NCBI RefSeq assembly: GCF_037963865.1
Contig: NZ_CP150170.1
Coordinates: forward strand, 1,612,001-1,676,000
Length of the DNA: 64,000 nucleotides
Direction: 5' to 3'
Source: Paenibacillus sp. FSL R10-2734
GTDB lineage: Bacteria; Bacillota; Bacilli; Paenibacillales; Paenibacillaceae
Part shown: positions 16,277 to 26,296 of the stretch, in pieces
How positions within the stretch are numbered: the first letter of the stretch is position 1
Layout of the letters: every line of letters starts with the position of its first letter
The notes under the pieces: model-generated
Told to the model about the DNA's origin: nothing
The model's database searches: none
What the model saw: only the letters and a program-made list of their open reading frames with translations
Made by a program: the position numbers and the translations under genes

Positions 16277-17329
16277 ATGATCACTAATAAACAGCATGTG
16301 GATAAATATTACGAGATGTTAGTCGAGAAAAACTCGAATTATGAAGGCGTATTTTTTGTCGGCGTAAAAACAACAGGCATCATGTGCAGGCCAACTTGCC
16401 CAGCTAAAAAGCCATATAAAGAAAATTGCGAGTTTTTCGCAACAGCGAAAGAAGCCTTGTTAGCCTCATATAGGCCTTGTAAAAGGTGTCAGCCTCTGTC
16501 CAATCCCACGAAAATGTCTCCAGAAGTAAAGCTTCTAGTAGAAGCAATTGAGCGGAATCCGGAAAGGAAATGGACCGATAAAGATTTTGATGAGCTGTCG
16601 ATAAGTGCAAATACAGCACGCCGACAATTTAAGAAGCAATTCGGAATGACATTTATTGAATATGCACGTTCTAGACGTTTAGGACTGGCATTCAAACATA
16701 TCAGGAATGGGGATTCTATCATTAACGCACAACTGGACAGTGGGTACGATTCGAGTAATGGATTTCGGGATGCTTTTTCACGAACGATGGGGACGGTTCC
16801 CAATCATTCCAAGCAGATTAAAGTGCTGTACTGTACCTGGATAGAGACGATACTTGGGTCAATGCTGGCGATCGCAGATGAAGAGTTTCTTTTGCTGCTG
16901 GAATTTGTGGATCGAAAGGGACTTGAGAACGAGATTAAGAAATTACGTACCCGCTTAAATGCAACCATTTTACCTGAAAAAGTATCCGTGCTAGAGCAGA
17001 TTGAAGAGGAATTAATTCTCTATTTCGAAGGGGAACTTACGGAATTTAACACGCCGATTCGTTATTTGGGCTCTGATTTTCAGCAAAGTGTATGGAATGA
17101 ACTTCGAAGAATTCCTGTAGGGCAGACGGTCTCTTACAAGGAGCTTGCAGAGAATATTAACAATCCTGCTGCTTGTCGCGCTGTAGCAAGAGCTAATGGA
17201 GCGAATCAATTATCGATCTTGGTTCCATGTCATCGTGTGATTAATAGTAGCGGTGAATTAGGTGGATACGGTGGCGGGATCGCAAGAAAAGAATGGTTAA
17301 TCAATCATGAGAAAACCTTCAGTTCGTAG
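16277..17329 (+). CDS. ada: bifunctional Ada: methylphosphotriester-DNA methyltransferase/regulator and O6-methylguanine-DNA methyltransferase
   Basis: A 350-residue protein with the complete Ada layout. Residues about 1-75 form the Ada zinc domain, with CRPTCPAKKPYKENC and CKRCQP giving the four-Cys zinc site that repairs methylphosphotriesters. About 85-175 is an AraC helix-turn-helix. About 185-350 is the alkyltransferase domain with the acceptor Cys in PCHRVI and GGYGGG near the end. It repairs alkylated DNA and activates the adaptive response. In B. subtilis the functions are split between AdaA and AdaB; here they are fused as in E. coli. Confidence 0.94.
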   Translation: MITNKQHVDKYYEMLVEKNSNYEGVFFVGVKTTGIMCRPTCPAKKPYKENCEFFATAKEALLASYRPCKRCQPLSNPTKMSPEVKLLVEAIERNPERKWTDKDFDELSISANTARRQFKKQFGMTFIEYARSRRLGLAFKHIRNGDSIINAQLDSGYDSSNGFRDAFSRTMGTVPNHSKQIKVLYCTWIETILGSMLAIADEEFLLLLEFVDRKGLENEIKKLRTRLNATILPEKVSVLEQIEEELILYFEGELTEFNTPIRYLGSDFQQSVWNELRRIPVGQTVSYKELAENINNPAACRAVARANGANQLSILVPCHRVINSSGELGGYGGGIARKEWLINHEKTFSS

Positions 17330-17359
17330 GTAGCATATTAACTAGAAGTATACTAAATT

Positions 17360-17398
17360 CGATGTGTCTGAAAGTCTAGATACGTCGTTTTTTTTGTT
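17360..17398 (+). terminator. terminator of the ada operon
   Basis: Stem CGATGTGTCT pairs with AGATACGTCG (two G-T pairs), followed by eight T. Confidence 0.75.
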
Positions 17399-17538
17399 GT
17401 TTTTTTATGTAAGAAAAGCGCTAGTTTAAGCAATAGTAGGAAAATTTAAAAATTCACAACATTATCCAAGTATGATAGCATAATATATATTTTCATAAGA
17501 AGGCACGGCTTTATCTTAAGAAGATTGGAGCGAATATC

Positions 17539-19071
17539 ATGCTGAAGGTTCTGATCGTGGATGATGAGCCCTGGGTGCTTGAAGGGCTGAGAACGATGAT
17601 TGACTGGGAAAAATACGGCTTTGAAGTGTGCGCTGAAGCCCGCAATGGCTCAGAAGCGATGAGACTTATACAGGAGTATAACCCAGAATTGGTCCTAACG
17701 GATATTAATATGCCAGTTATTAACGGTCTCGAGCTTATCGCAAAGCTGAATGAAATCATGGCAAAGCCTCCGAAATTTGTAGTGTTGACCGGGTATGACG
17801 ATTTTAAATTTGCGCATACGGCATTGCAACAACGAGTGAATGACTATTTATTAAAGCCTATTGATGACGAAGAAATAGAGTCCTTATTAAGCAGGATTAC
17901 GCCTATGATCCGAAATGAAATCGCTTCCAATGAAGAGTTTGATAAGAAGCAATTTTTTATCGTCAACAACATCATCAACCGTCTAATTCAAGGCGAGTAT
18001 AACGAAAATTTAGAGCTACTAACCCAGAGCACGTTGAAGCTTCAAGCGAATGCAGAGTTAATGTGTATTCTTATCGAGCCGGCCACGTCTATGAACCCGT
18101 TTCATCGACGGATTGTCGACTATTTTCCTAGTGAGTGTTCCAGTTTCTTTCAAGATCGTTCGGGAAGAACAGGGATCATCCTTCAGTCTGCTTCTATTGA
18201 CAATGAGAGTCTGGAAGTTATCGTCAACCAGATTCGTTCGGATATCGCTGAGCAATTTCATGAACCGGTACTTCTAGCGCTTAGCAGTAGAATGATAGGC
18301 GTGTGTTCGATTCGAGAAATCTATATGCAGGCAGTTGATGTATGGAAACGAAAGACGCATCAGCAGAAGGACGGGGTCTTTTATTATAGTGAGCTTAGAA
18401 CCATTAAGAAGAAGGACCATCATAAGGATCACTTCAAACAGCTGCTGGACAAGGTCCTAGCGAATGATATAGAACAGATACAGCCTTGTGTAAAAGAAGC
18501 TTTTGCCTCTTTCGTTGAGAATCAGTTGACGATTGAAGTAGTGCAAACTAGAGTGGCCCATCTGGAACTTACCATCTGTACACGCATAGCCCAAATGAAT
18601 GGTATCCCGGATACGATGATGACAAAGCTTCAGCTAGAGTACGGAAATCTAGGTGAACTTAATGATTATTTTATATTAAGCCGCTATGTTCAAAGTCTGT
18701 GTATGCTGGCGACGGTCTATTTATCTGAATTAGAGCAGCAGAATGAACAAAATACGATTTACAAGGTGATTCAGTATGTGGATCGTGAGTTTCGGAATAA
18801 ATTGAAGCTTCAGGATTTAGCGCGGCAATTTCATATCAATTCTACCTATTTGGGACAGCTATTCAGAAAACAAACGGGTCATGGCTTTAGTGAATATTTA
18901 AATGCCAGAAGGATTGAGGAAGCTAAAAGTTTGCTTAAGCGAACGCAGCTAAAAATATCAGATATAGCGGTACAGGTGGGATTTTCAAACACAGACTATT
19001 TTATAGATAAGTTCAAGCTGATTGTAGGGGTAGTACCATCCGTCTATAAAAATGAAAATAAGCACAAATAG
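17539..19071 (+). CDS. YesN-type response regulator with AraC DNA-binding domain (first of two)
   Basis: A 510-residue cytosolic response regulator. Receiver domain 1-120 with acidic pair DDE (8-10), phosphoacceptor Asp55 in LTDINMP, and conserved Lys in LLKP. The middle (about 130-400) is an unclassified linker typical of YesN proteins. The C-terminal 100 residues are an AraC double helix-turn-helix (QDLARQFHINSTYLGQLF and ISDIAVQVGFSNTDYFIDKF). It is the first gene of a kinase/regulator set leading a xylan-oligosaccharide transporter operon and probably activates it on phosphorylation. Confidence 0.92.
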   Translation: MLKVLIVDDEPWVLEGLRTMIDWEKYGFEVCAEARNGSEAMRLIQEYNPELVLTDINMPVINGLELIAKLNEIMAKPPKFVVLTGYDDFKFAHTALQQRVNDYLLKPIDDEEIESLLSRITPMIRNEIASNEEFDKKQFFIVNNIINRLIQGEYNENLELLTQSTLKLQANAELMCILIEPATSMNPFHRRIVDYFPSECSSFFQDRSGRTGIILQSASIDNESLEVIVNQIRSDIAEQFHEPVLLALSSRMIGVCSIREIYMQAVDVWKRKTHQQKDGVFYYSELRTIKKKDHHKDHFKQLLDKVLANDIEQIQPCVKEAFASFVENQLTIEVVQTRVAHLELTICTRIAQMNGIPDTMMTKLQLEYGNLGELNDYFILSRYVQSLCMLATVYLSELEQQNEQNTIYKVIQYVDREFRNKLKLQDLARQFHINSTYLGQLFRKQTGHGFSEYLNARRIEEAKSLLKRTQLKISDIAVQVGFSNTDYFIDKFKLIVGVVPSVYKNENKHK

Positions 19072-19088
19072 CTCTAGGGGAAAGCAAG

Positions 19089-20903
19089 GTGTTTCGTATG
19101 GAGAGAAAAAAATTCAGATTTAGAAAAGTAGTGAATGACATTCCACTGAACTATAAATTTTCCCTCATTTACATTATAGGTGTTCTCCTCCCTATCATTA
19201 TTATCAACCTTGTTTTTTTGGATCGAATTTCCGATTTGATCAAATCTAGAGAACAGCAGAACTTAGAAATATCTTTAGAGAGGGCCCGAAAGGATATTCA
19301 TGATTTTATTGAAGGTGGGGTAGCTGTCAGCTATACGCTTTCTGCCGATAAAAACCTGTATGAATTGCTTGAGCGGAGGTATGGGAACTCTATCGAATTT
19401 TATGACACCTTCGATGAACAGCTGAGAGGCCGGATGAACAGCTATATACCGGTGAACAATCAGATTGAACGGATTACTGTATTTACGAACAATGACTCCA
19501 TTGTTTCCGGTAGTAACTATCAGGTCATCACAGACAAGGTAAAGGAGAGCGAATGGTATAAGCAGTTCATAGCTGTGAATAAACATGTGTTTCTTGCTGC
19601 ATATCATATGAGCGAGGCACCTAATGTGGCTTCCACGGCCCCCTATTTGAGTGTAATCGAGCGAATGGACGTTTACAGCTCACTGAATACATTTGAGAAG
19701 CTGCTTAGAATTGATTTGGATCTCAGTAAAATATATGACGTCATTGTCAGAGAAAAGGATTATTTGAGTCTTTATCTGGTGAACGAGCAGGATGAGATCA
19801 TTATGTCCGCACAGAGCGGGTATCAGAGAGGTACGAAGGAGCCTTATCCTGTGTTTAAGCTGCTTGATGATGAACGCAAGGAAGACGTACATATTGTACC
19901 CGTTGGCGGGGCTAGTTATATAAAAGGCTGGCGATTAATAGGGGTTACGCAAGGAGAGCGGATTGCTCAGGCGATCTTAGAGATTCGAATTTATGCGGGT
20001 ATTCTGGCCTCCATCGTAACCTTGCTCACAACCGCCTTTTTATATGTGATGTTAAGATCCTACAATTATCGGGTAAAACGATTGTCCAGACATATGCAAA
20101 AGGTAACGAATGAGAAATTTGATTTGATTCGAATCGATGAAGGTCAGGATGAGATTGGCGGATTGATACGCAATTTCAACATGATGACAACTAGAATTAA
20201 TTCTCTCATCAATGATGTATACAAGCTGGAGATTCAGAAGAATAGTTTGGAAATGGAAAGGGTAAGGGCTGAATTGAATTTTCTGCAAAGTCAGATGAAC
20301 CCTCATTTTCTATTCAATACGTTAAACGCGATCCTAGTGGTCTGTACCAAAAATAATTACTCGGATGTTACGGATATCATTAAGAGCTTATCGAAATTGC
20401 TTAGAAGATTGCTTAGCTGGAAGGAAGATCTCGTCACTTTGGAAGAAGAAATGACTTTCATTGAGATGTATTTGAAAATTGAGAAATTCCGGTTCAGGGA
20501 TAAATTTGACTATCAATTTGAGATCGATGAGCAGTCGCTGCAATATAAAATTCCGAAGCTAAGCATGCAGCCGTTAGTAGAAAATTCTTGTAAACATGGC
20601 CTGCAGACTATAGAAGGACTCGGTATCATTAAAGTAAAGACGGAAATCGAGGATGGCCGTTTGCAAGTTACGGTTTCAGATAATGGGAAAGGGATAGAGG
20701 CGAGCCAGCTTAAAGAAATATTATTTAATGTTCAAAATGAAGAAACCTCCTCAGGAACGAATATCGGAATTCGCAACGTGTATCGCAGACTGGAGTTATA
20801 TTATGAAGATCAGGTGCGCTTTGAAATCAGCAGTGTCCCAAATGAAGGGACTGTTGTCACGTTTGGCATTCCGCTAAAGCTCCTGGAACGAAAAAATAGC
20901 TAG
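19089..20903 (+). CDS. YesM-type sensor histidine kinase
   Basis: A 604-residue membrane kinase. Transmembrane helices at about 22-43 and 298-320 flank an extracellular sensor of about 255 residues; then HAMP (about 320-375), and a His_kinase (PF06580) domain with the phospho-acceptor His in QMNPHFLFNTLNA, followed by an HATPase with QPLVENSCKHG and SDNGKGI. Two starts are possible, GTG at 19089 or ATG at 19098 (AAGGTG six bases ahead). It is flanked by two response regulators and probably senses an extracellular sugar directly or through the binding protein. Confidence 0.92.
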   Translation: MFRMERKKFRFRKVVNDIPLNYKFSLIYIIGVLLPIIIINLVFLDRISDLIKSREQQNLEISLERARKDIHDFIEGGVAVSYTLSADKNLYELLERRYGNSIEFYDTFDEQLRGRMNSYIPVNNQIERITVFTNNDSIVSGSNYQVITDKVKESEWYKQFIAVNKHVFLAAYHMSEAPNVASTAPYLSVIERMDVYSSLNTFEKLLRIDLDLSKIYDVIVREKDYLSLYLVNEQDEIIMSAQSGYQRGTKEPYPVFKLLDDERKEDVHIVPVGGASYIKGWRLIGVTQGERIAQAILEIRIYAGILASIVTLLTTAFLYVMLRSYNYRVKRLSRHMQKVTNEKFDLIRIDEGQDEIGGLIRNFNMMTTRINSLINDVYKLEIQKNSLEMERVRAELNFLQSQMNPHFLFNTLNAILVVCTKNNYSDVTDIIKSLSKLLRRLLSWKEDLVTLEEEMTFIEMYLKIEKFRFRDKFDYQFEIDEQSLQYKIPKLSMQPLVENSCKHGLQTIEGLGIIKVKTEIEDGRLQVTVSDNGKGIEASQLKEILFNVQNEETSSGTNIGIRNVYRRLELYYEDQVRFEISSVPNEGTVVTFGIPLKLLERKNS

Positions 20904-20918
20904 AAGGTGAGGGAGCCT

Positions 20919-22457
20919 ATGGATTTTAAAGTATTGTTGATCGATGATGAGCCTAGTGCTCTTGAGGGGATGCAATTATGGATAGATTGGCAGGCGCTTG
21001 GCTTTGAGGTGTGTGGAACCGCCAGCAATGGCAAAGAGGGTTTACAGTTAATAAAGCAGCTTGAGCCGGATCTTGTAATTACAGATGTAAACATGCCGCT
21101 AATGAATGGTCTGGAGATGGTTGCAGCCTGGCAGCAAGAGGAGACTAAGCAGATTAAATTTGCCATTCTAAGCGGTTATAGTGAGTTTGAATATGCTAAG
21201 ACAGCTATACGCTACGGCATTAATCATTATCTGATGAAGCCGCTTTTTGAAGAAGAGGCGGCAGAAGAATTGAAGGAGATATATCGGGAATTAGAACAGG
21301 AAACTCAAAAGCGAAGATTAAATCAAATGGCAACCTCAGAGGAAGTTGTCTCTCTTCTTAAGAGCATTCTGAATGAAAAAGCAGAAGATAAGTCGGACTT
21401 TACAGTACTTACCCGTCTATCGGAGGGCAAAAGCTTTTGGAATATTTGTTTACTACAGACTGACCCGACGATGTATACGGAAATAAGAGAGAAAGCAGTA
21501 ACTCTCCTAACGAATACGGAATCGATGTTTCTGATTGATCTAGAGGCCTATTGCTTTGGAATCGTATACGGATATCCTTCGGCGTCTGATGATGATGCTG
21601 CAATATATCGTGTAGTATCTCCCTTGCTGAATGAAAACCCTAAGCAAGCCCTGTATATTGCAACAGGTGCTAGTGTGGGTTCCTTGCTTCAGATCGCGAA
21701 TAGCTACCGAACGGCGAATGAAGCATTAATGTTTTATTTTTATAATTCTGAGCATTCTGGGTTTCTGACCTACCAGGGGACCAAGAATAGTCAGTTCAGC
21801 TATCACTATGATCAAATTCAACTGATGAATGACTTAATGCGACCTATTAACACACTGGACACAAAAGCCTTTAAACAAGCTGTAGGCTTAGCCTCTCGCA
21901 GTTTTCGCGAGATGCGCATCGCTCCAGAGGTTGTGAAGAAGATCGTTATTCATATTATGTATAAGATTGTTGAGTTTACTTCGGAAGCTAGTGAAGTTCA
22001 GGTATCATCTTTGTTAAATCAAATAACAATCCCTGAAATGCGGGACTCGATGATGAAGTTGAACGATTTAATGCGGAATTTATTAGCATGTGGTGAGGCG
22101 AGTATTGATATCCTTCTGCAAGAACAAGTCCAAAGATCGCAGGGAATTGTGCAGGAAATTAACAATTATATTGAAGAGCATTATTGCGAAAATCTTACGA
22201 TTAAGAAGCTGTCAGAGGTGTTTTTCCTGCACCCAGTATATCTGGGTCAATTATTGATCAAAAAGAACGGAATTAATTTCAATGAACAGCTGCATAATCT
22301 CAGAATAAAAGAGGCAACTCATTTACTTCAACACAATAAGCTGAAAAATAGTGAAATCGCTGAGAAAGTAGGATATGGCAATTATAGTCAGTTCCTCAAA
22401 CAATTTGAAAAAAAGATGCGTATGAGTCCTAATGAATTCAAACATAAGAATACCTAA
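20919..22457 (+). CDS. YesN-type response regulator with AraC DNA-binding domain (second of two)
   Basis: A 512-residue response regulator with the same architecture as the gene at 17539: receiver 1-120 with Asp56 in VITDVNMP and Lys in LMKP, a central linker, and a C-terminal AraC double helix-turn-helix (IKKLSEVFFLHPVYLGQLL, NSEIAEKVGYGNYSQFLKQF). The ATG at 20919 begins the conserved MDFKVLLIDDEP receiver start; a GTG at 20907 would overlap the ribosome binding region. Sixteen bases separate it from the kinase gene, so it is co-transcribed. Two regulators for one kinase is uncommon. Confidence 0.9.
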   Translation: MDFKVLLIDDEPSALEGMQLWIDWQALGFEVCGTASNGKEGLQLIKQLEPDLVITDVNMPLMNGLEMVAAWQQEETKQIKFAILSGYSEFEYAKTAIRYGINHYLMKPLFEEEAAEELKEIYRELEQETQKRRLNQMATSEEVVSLLKSILNEKAEDKSDFTVLTRLSEGKSFWNICLLQTDPTMYTEIREKAVTLLTNTESMFLIDLEAYCFGIVYGYPSASDDDAAIYRVVSPLLNENPKQALYIATGASVGSLLQIANSYRTANEALMFYFYNSEHSGFLTYQGTKNSQFSYHYDQIQLMNDLMRPINTLDTKAFKQAVGLASRSFREMRIAPEVVKKIVIHIMYKIVEFTSEASEVQVSSLLNQITIPEMRDSMMKLNDLMRNLLACGEASIDILLQEQVQRSQGIVQEINNYIEEHYCENLTIKKLSEVFFLHPVYLGQLLIKKNGINFNEQLHNLRIKEATHLLQHNKLKNSEIAEKVGYGNYSQFLKQFEKKMRMSPNEFKHKNT

Positions 22458-22522
22458 ACTTTTTGGGGGTACATCTTTAGTTCTGGCGTATTTTCAGTAC
22501 ATTATCACCTCTATAATTTAAC

Positions 22523-22538
22523 TTGTAAGGGCTTACAA
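22523..22538. promoter_or_regulatory. cre-like palindrome upstream of the xylan transporter operon
   Basis: TTGTAAGGGCTTACAA is a 16-base inverted repeat. TGTAAGGGCTTACA differs from the CcpA consensus form TGTAAGCGCTTACA at one base, in the central CG. Position 34 bases before the binding-protein gene fits catabolite repression or a regulator site. Confidence 0.45.
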
Positions 22539-22571
22539 TATTGCTACACCAACAAAATATGGAGGTGCTTT

Positions 22572-24275
22572 ATGGGGGGCAAGTCAATATCAAAGTTCAA
22601 GCTTAGTCTGATTGCTGTGTTATCCCTAAGTTTTGCCTTGGCAGGTTGCGGTGGAAATAATAGCAGTAATACTGCTAAGGGGGAAAACAAACCAGCAGAA
22701 ACAACAGCTGCAACTGCTGCTGGAACTGAAGATAACAAGATTGAACCTTTTGAAGTGAGTATCTTTCTTGGAGAAGCAGGTCAGCAACCAACACCAGATA
22801 ACAAGATTTACAAAATGATTAAAGAAAAAACAGGAGCATCCTTCAATTTCGAATTCTTAGCTGGGGATCTTAATCAGAAGTTAGGCGTAATGATTGCCGG
22901 TTCGGATTATCCGGATCTGATGACTTCCAATACCAAACTTACGGGTGCAGGTGCCTTTATTCCTCTTGAAGACTTGATTGAAGAGCACGCTCCAAATTTG
23001 AAAGCGCATTACGCGGATTACTGGAACATGATGAAAGACCCCAATGATGGACATATCTACACGCTTCCAAACTATGGTGCGTATAACGGTAAAATGAGTA
23101 CAACCTATTATTCTGGTCCAGCTTTTTGGATTCAGAAGGCGATTCTTAAGGATGCAGGTTATCCAACAGTTAAAACATTGGATGAATATTTCGATCTAAT
23201 CGTCAAATATAAAGAGAAGAATCCAACCATTGATGGAACGCCAACCATCGGATTTGAGATTCTTAATAACGACTGGAGAAACTGGGGATTGTTTAACGCG
23301 CCTCAGCATCTGATCGGGCATCCTAATGATGGCGGAGTAGTAGTTAATGATAACGTTGCAGAAATCTTCGCGGATAAAGACTATGCTAAGCAATATTATA
23401 AAAAGCTTAATGAAATGAACCAATTGGGCATTATCGACCAAGAAACATTTGTACAGAACTATGACCAATATTTAGCGAAGTTATCCAGCGGGGCTGTTCT
23501 AGGAATGTTCGATCAGCACTGGAACTTTGGTAAAGCTGAAGATTCACTCACGACACAAAAGAAAGATGAGAGAACTTATGTAGGACTTCCTCTTGTGTTT
23601 GATACGAACACCAAAGACTACTATCTGGATCGCCCTGCACTTAACTTGAATAATGGTTTCGGGATCACTGTTAATGCTAAAGATCCAGTCAAAATTATTA
23701 AACTCATGGATACATTGATTCAAGAAGATTGGCAAAAAATCCTCACTTGGGGCATTGAAGGCGAAGATTACCAAGTGGAAAATGGTCGCTTTATAAGAAA
23801 TCAAGAGCAACGGGACAATGCAGTTGATGCTACATGGAAGCTCGGCAACAAAGCAGAGGCTTGGTATGCTACCGCTCCGAAATTGCAAGGATACTTCAAG
23901 GATGGTAACTCAACGGATGCCGCAGCTCAACCAGAAGAGTACAAGGCAGGGTTGAAAGCGTATGATAAAGAAATTCTTGATGCTTATGGCTTCAATAGTT
24001 ATGTGGATTTCTTCAGCGAGCCTGAGCCAAACCCAGTAGCTTATCCAGCTTGGTCCATAGATCTTGTTGAGGGCTCTGATGCCAAAATTTCCGAAACAAA
24101 GCTGAACGAACTGCGAACCAAGTACCTGCCAAAAGCAATCTTGGCTAGTCCATCAGATTTCGATAAAGTTTGGAATGACTTTGTTGGAGAAATTGGTAAA
24201 GTGAATGTCAAAGCCTACGAAGACAGAATCAATGAACAGCTGAAATGGAGATTTGATACTTGGAGTGTTAAATAG
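22572..24275 (+). CDS. LplA-type sugar ABC transporter substrate-binding lipoprotein
   Basis: A 567-residue lipoprotein with lipobox ALAGC near residue 26, a low-complexity Asn/Ala/Thr linker and a family 1 extracellular solute-binding domain of the long LplA type (YPDLMTSN near residue 117, then aromatic-rich NDWRNWGLFN and MFDQHWNFG). It presumably binds (methylglucurono)xylo-oligosaccharides, judged from the GH43 and GH10 genes in the same operon. GGAGGTG precedes the ATG. A strong hairpin without a T-tract lies between it and the permease genes. Confidence 0.92.
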   Translation: MGGKSISKFKLSLIAVLSLSFALAGCGGNNSSNTAKGENKPAETTAATAAGTEDNKIEPFEVSIFLGEAGQQPTPDNKIYKMIKEKTGASFNFEFLAGDLNQKLGVMIAGSDYPDLMTSNTKLTGAGAFIPLEDLIEEHAPNLKAHYADYWNMMKDPNDGHIYTLPNYGAYNGKMSTTYYSGPAFWIQKAILKDAGYPTVKTLDEYFDLIVKYKEKNPTIDGTPTIGFEILNNDWRNWGLFNAPQHLIGHPNDGGVVVNDNVAEIFADKDYAKQYYKKLNEMNQLGIIDQETFVQNYDQYLAKLSSGAVLGMFDQHWNFGKAEDSLTTQKKDERTYVGLPLVFDTNTKDYYLDRPALNLNNGFGITVNAKDPVKIIKLMDTLIQEDWQKILTWGIEGEDYQVENGRFIRNQEQRDNAVDATWKLGNKAEAWYATAPKLQGYFKDGNSTDAAAQPEEYKAGLKAYDKEILDAYGFNSYVDFFSEPEPNPVAYPAWSIDLVEGSDAKISETKLNELRTKYLPKAILASPSDFDKVWNDFVGEIGKVNVKAYEDRINEQLKWRFDTWSVK

Positions 24276-24293
24276 TTAGAGCTTGCTTAAAAA

Positions 24294-24329
24294 TCAGAAA
24301 GTGGTGGCTATTAGCCAACCACTTTCTGA
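24294..24329 (+). promoter_or_regulatory. intercistronic hairpin after the binding-protein gene
   Basis: A near-perfect 17-bp inverted repeat (TCAGAAAGTGGTGGCTA against TAGCCAACCACTTTCTGA, one bulge) with no following T run. Such hairpins after binding-protein genes commonly protect the upstream mRNA and partly end transcription, raising binding protein over permease. Confidence 0.6.
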
Positions 24330-24360
24330 AATAATTGGATGATGTGGGGAGAAAATATAT

Positions 24361-25329
24361 ATGGATGAGATCTTAACGGGGAAAAAAGTTAACCGGCATC
24401 CTAAAAGAAAAAAGAAGCAACCAATTACTATGACCTTGATTAAGAATCAGAAACAGCTGATTTGGATGTCAGTTCCATTGCTGCTGTATATTATACTATT
24501 CGCTTATGTTCCCGTTTGGGGATGGACGATGGCTTTCCAAGATTATAAACCAGCTAAGGCATTTGGCGAACAGACATGGGTTGGTCTAAAGCACTTCGAA
24601 TTTTTATTTACGGACGATAACTTTCTAAGAGTTCTACGCAATACACTCGCTATGGGCCTAATCAATCTTATTCTAGGATTTGTGACTGCGATCGTACTCG
24701 CTTTGCTGCTTAATGAGATCAAAAATGTGATGTGGAAAAGAACTGTGCAGACCATATCCTACTTGCCGCATTTTCTTTCTTGGATTATTGTGACAGGGAT
24801 TGTAGCTACCTCCCTCTCGGTTAATGACGGGATTATCAACATCGTACTGATGAAATTAAATCTTATTGATTCACCGATCCTTTGGTTGAGTGAAGGTAAG
24901 TATTTCTGGGGTATTGTGGGTGCTTCTAACGTCTGGAAAGAGGTTGGATGGAGTACAATTATCTACTTGGCTGCTATTGCTTCTATTGATCCAGCTTTAT
25001 ATGAGGCTGCTGAGATTGATGGAGCGAACCGGTACAGAAAAATGTTCAATGTAACATTGCCGGGAATTAAAGCAACCATTGTTATCCTGTTGATAATGTC
25101 CATAGGACATGTACTGGATGTCGGATTCGAGGTTCCGTACTTGTTAGGGAACGGGCTTGTTATGGACTGGTCAGAAACGATTGATATATTTGTATTGAAA
25201 TACGGAATTGCGCAAGGAAACTATTCCTTAGCCACAGCGGGTGGCATATTTAAAACAGTCGTAAGTGTAACGTTGCTGCTATTAGCTAACTGGACTTCGA
25301 AGCGGCTAGGGGAAGAGAGGCTGTTATAA
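24361..25329 (+). CDS. LplB-type sugar ABC transporter permease
   Basis: A 322-residue membrane permease of the binding-protein-dependent class, with about six transmembrane helices and the EAA loop EAAEIDGANRYRKMFNVTLPGI (near residues 217-238) that contacts the ATPase. The N-terminus is a basic cytosolic stretch. It pairs with the following permease. As usual for Lpl/YtcP systems no ATPase gene is present; a multi-sugar ATPase such as MsmX is expected elsewhere (family knowledge). Confidence 0.92.
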   Translation: MDEILTGKKVNRHPKRKKKQPITMTLIKNQKQLIWMSVPLLLYIILFAYVPVWGWTMAFQDYKPAKAFGEQTWVGLKHFEFLFTDDNFLRVLRNTLAMGLINLILGFVTAIVLALLLNEIKNVMWKRTVQTISYLPHFLSWIIVTGIVATSLSVNDGIINIVLMKLNLIDSPILWLSEGKYFWGIVGASNVWKEVGWSTIIYLAAIASIDPALYEAAEIDGANRYRKMFNVTLPGIKATIVILLIMSIGHVLDVGFEVPYLLGNGLVMDWSETIDIFVLKYGIAQGNYSLATAGGIFKTVVSVTLLLLANWTSKRLGEERLL

Positions 25330-25331
25330 TT

Positions 25332-26291
25332 ATGGGAAAAACTCAATTGATTCCTCAAAGATCTCCAAAGAACATTGTTGGAAAACGTATGAGAAATATT
25401 GGGCTCGAACCTGTATTGTTTTCCACCTTTAATACTGTATTTATGGTATGTCTAGTTATAGTTACCTTATATCCGTTCCTGAATACTATAGCAGTCTCCT
25501 TGAATGCTGGGAATGATACCATCCGTGGCGGTATTTATCTATGGCCTAGAGAGTGGACCATACAAAACTACAAAGCCGTGTTTGCCTCTGGCACAATTAT
25601 TCCTGCTTTTTGGATTTCGGTAGCACGAACAGTGTTATCTACGATCCTGAATCTATTTCTTACCACCATGCTTGCGTATACGTTAAGCCGGAAGGAATAT
25701 GTTTTCCGCAAGCAGATTACCTTTGTATTCGTCCTTACCATGTATTTTAATGCGGGTCTGATTCCAAACTATTTCCTCATTAAGGATCTTCATTTACTCA
25801 ATTCGTTTTGGGTATATGTAATACCGACTATGGTAAGTGCATTTAATATGATCGTCATTCGCACTTATATTGGTTCCTTACATGAAAGTCTTATGGAATC
25901 TGCAAGAATTGACGGTGCCGGAGAATTCAAGATTTTTATGAAAGTAGTTCTTCCTTTGTGTAAACCTGTTCTTGCTACAATTGCCCTTTTTGTCGCAGTA
26001 GGTGCATGGAACGCATGGTTTGATGCTTTTATCTATACCTCGTCCCGCCAGAATTTGAGCACATTGCAGTATGAATTGATGAAGTTGATATCCTCTAGTA
26101 TGAATGCCAATGGTAACCCTAGTGTAGCTAACGGGGCAGGAATGACGGCGGATTCGGTAAGAGACCAGGTTACCCCAATTTCCATACGAGCAGCTGTTAC
26201 TATTGTTGCTTCAGTTCCAATTTTGCTAGTCTACCCATTCATGCAAAAGTATTTTGTAGTTGGTATGAACGTAGGAAGCGTAAAGGAGTAA
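25332..26291 (+). CDS. LplC/YtcP-type sugar ABC transporter permease
   Basis: A 319-residue permease with about six membrane helices and the EAA-like loop ESARIDGAGEFKIFMKVVLPLCKP. It starts two bases after the previous stop and is followed five bases later by the GH43 gene, so all are one operon. It forms the transmembrane channel with the preceding permease. The C-terminus FVVGMNVGSVKE is typical of this subfamily. Confidence 0.92.
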   Translation: MGKTQLIPQRSPKNIVGKRMRNIGLEPVLFSTFNTVFMVCLVIVTLYPFLNTIAVSLNAGNDTIRGGIYLWPREWTIQNYKAVFASGTIIPAFWISVARTVLSTILNLFLTTMLAYTLSRKEYVFRKQITFVFVLTMYFNAGLIPNYFLIKDLHLLNSFWVYVIPTMVSAFNMIVIRTYIGSLHESLMESARIDGAGEFKIFMKVVLPLCKPVLATIALFVAVGAWNAWFDAFIYTSSRQNLSTLQYELMKLISSSMNANGNPSVANGAGMTADSVRDQVTPISIRAAVTIVASVPILLVYPFMQKYFVVGMNVGSVKE

Positions 26292-26296
26292 ACAGG

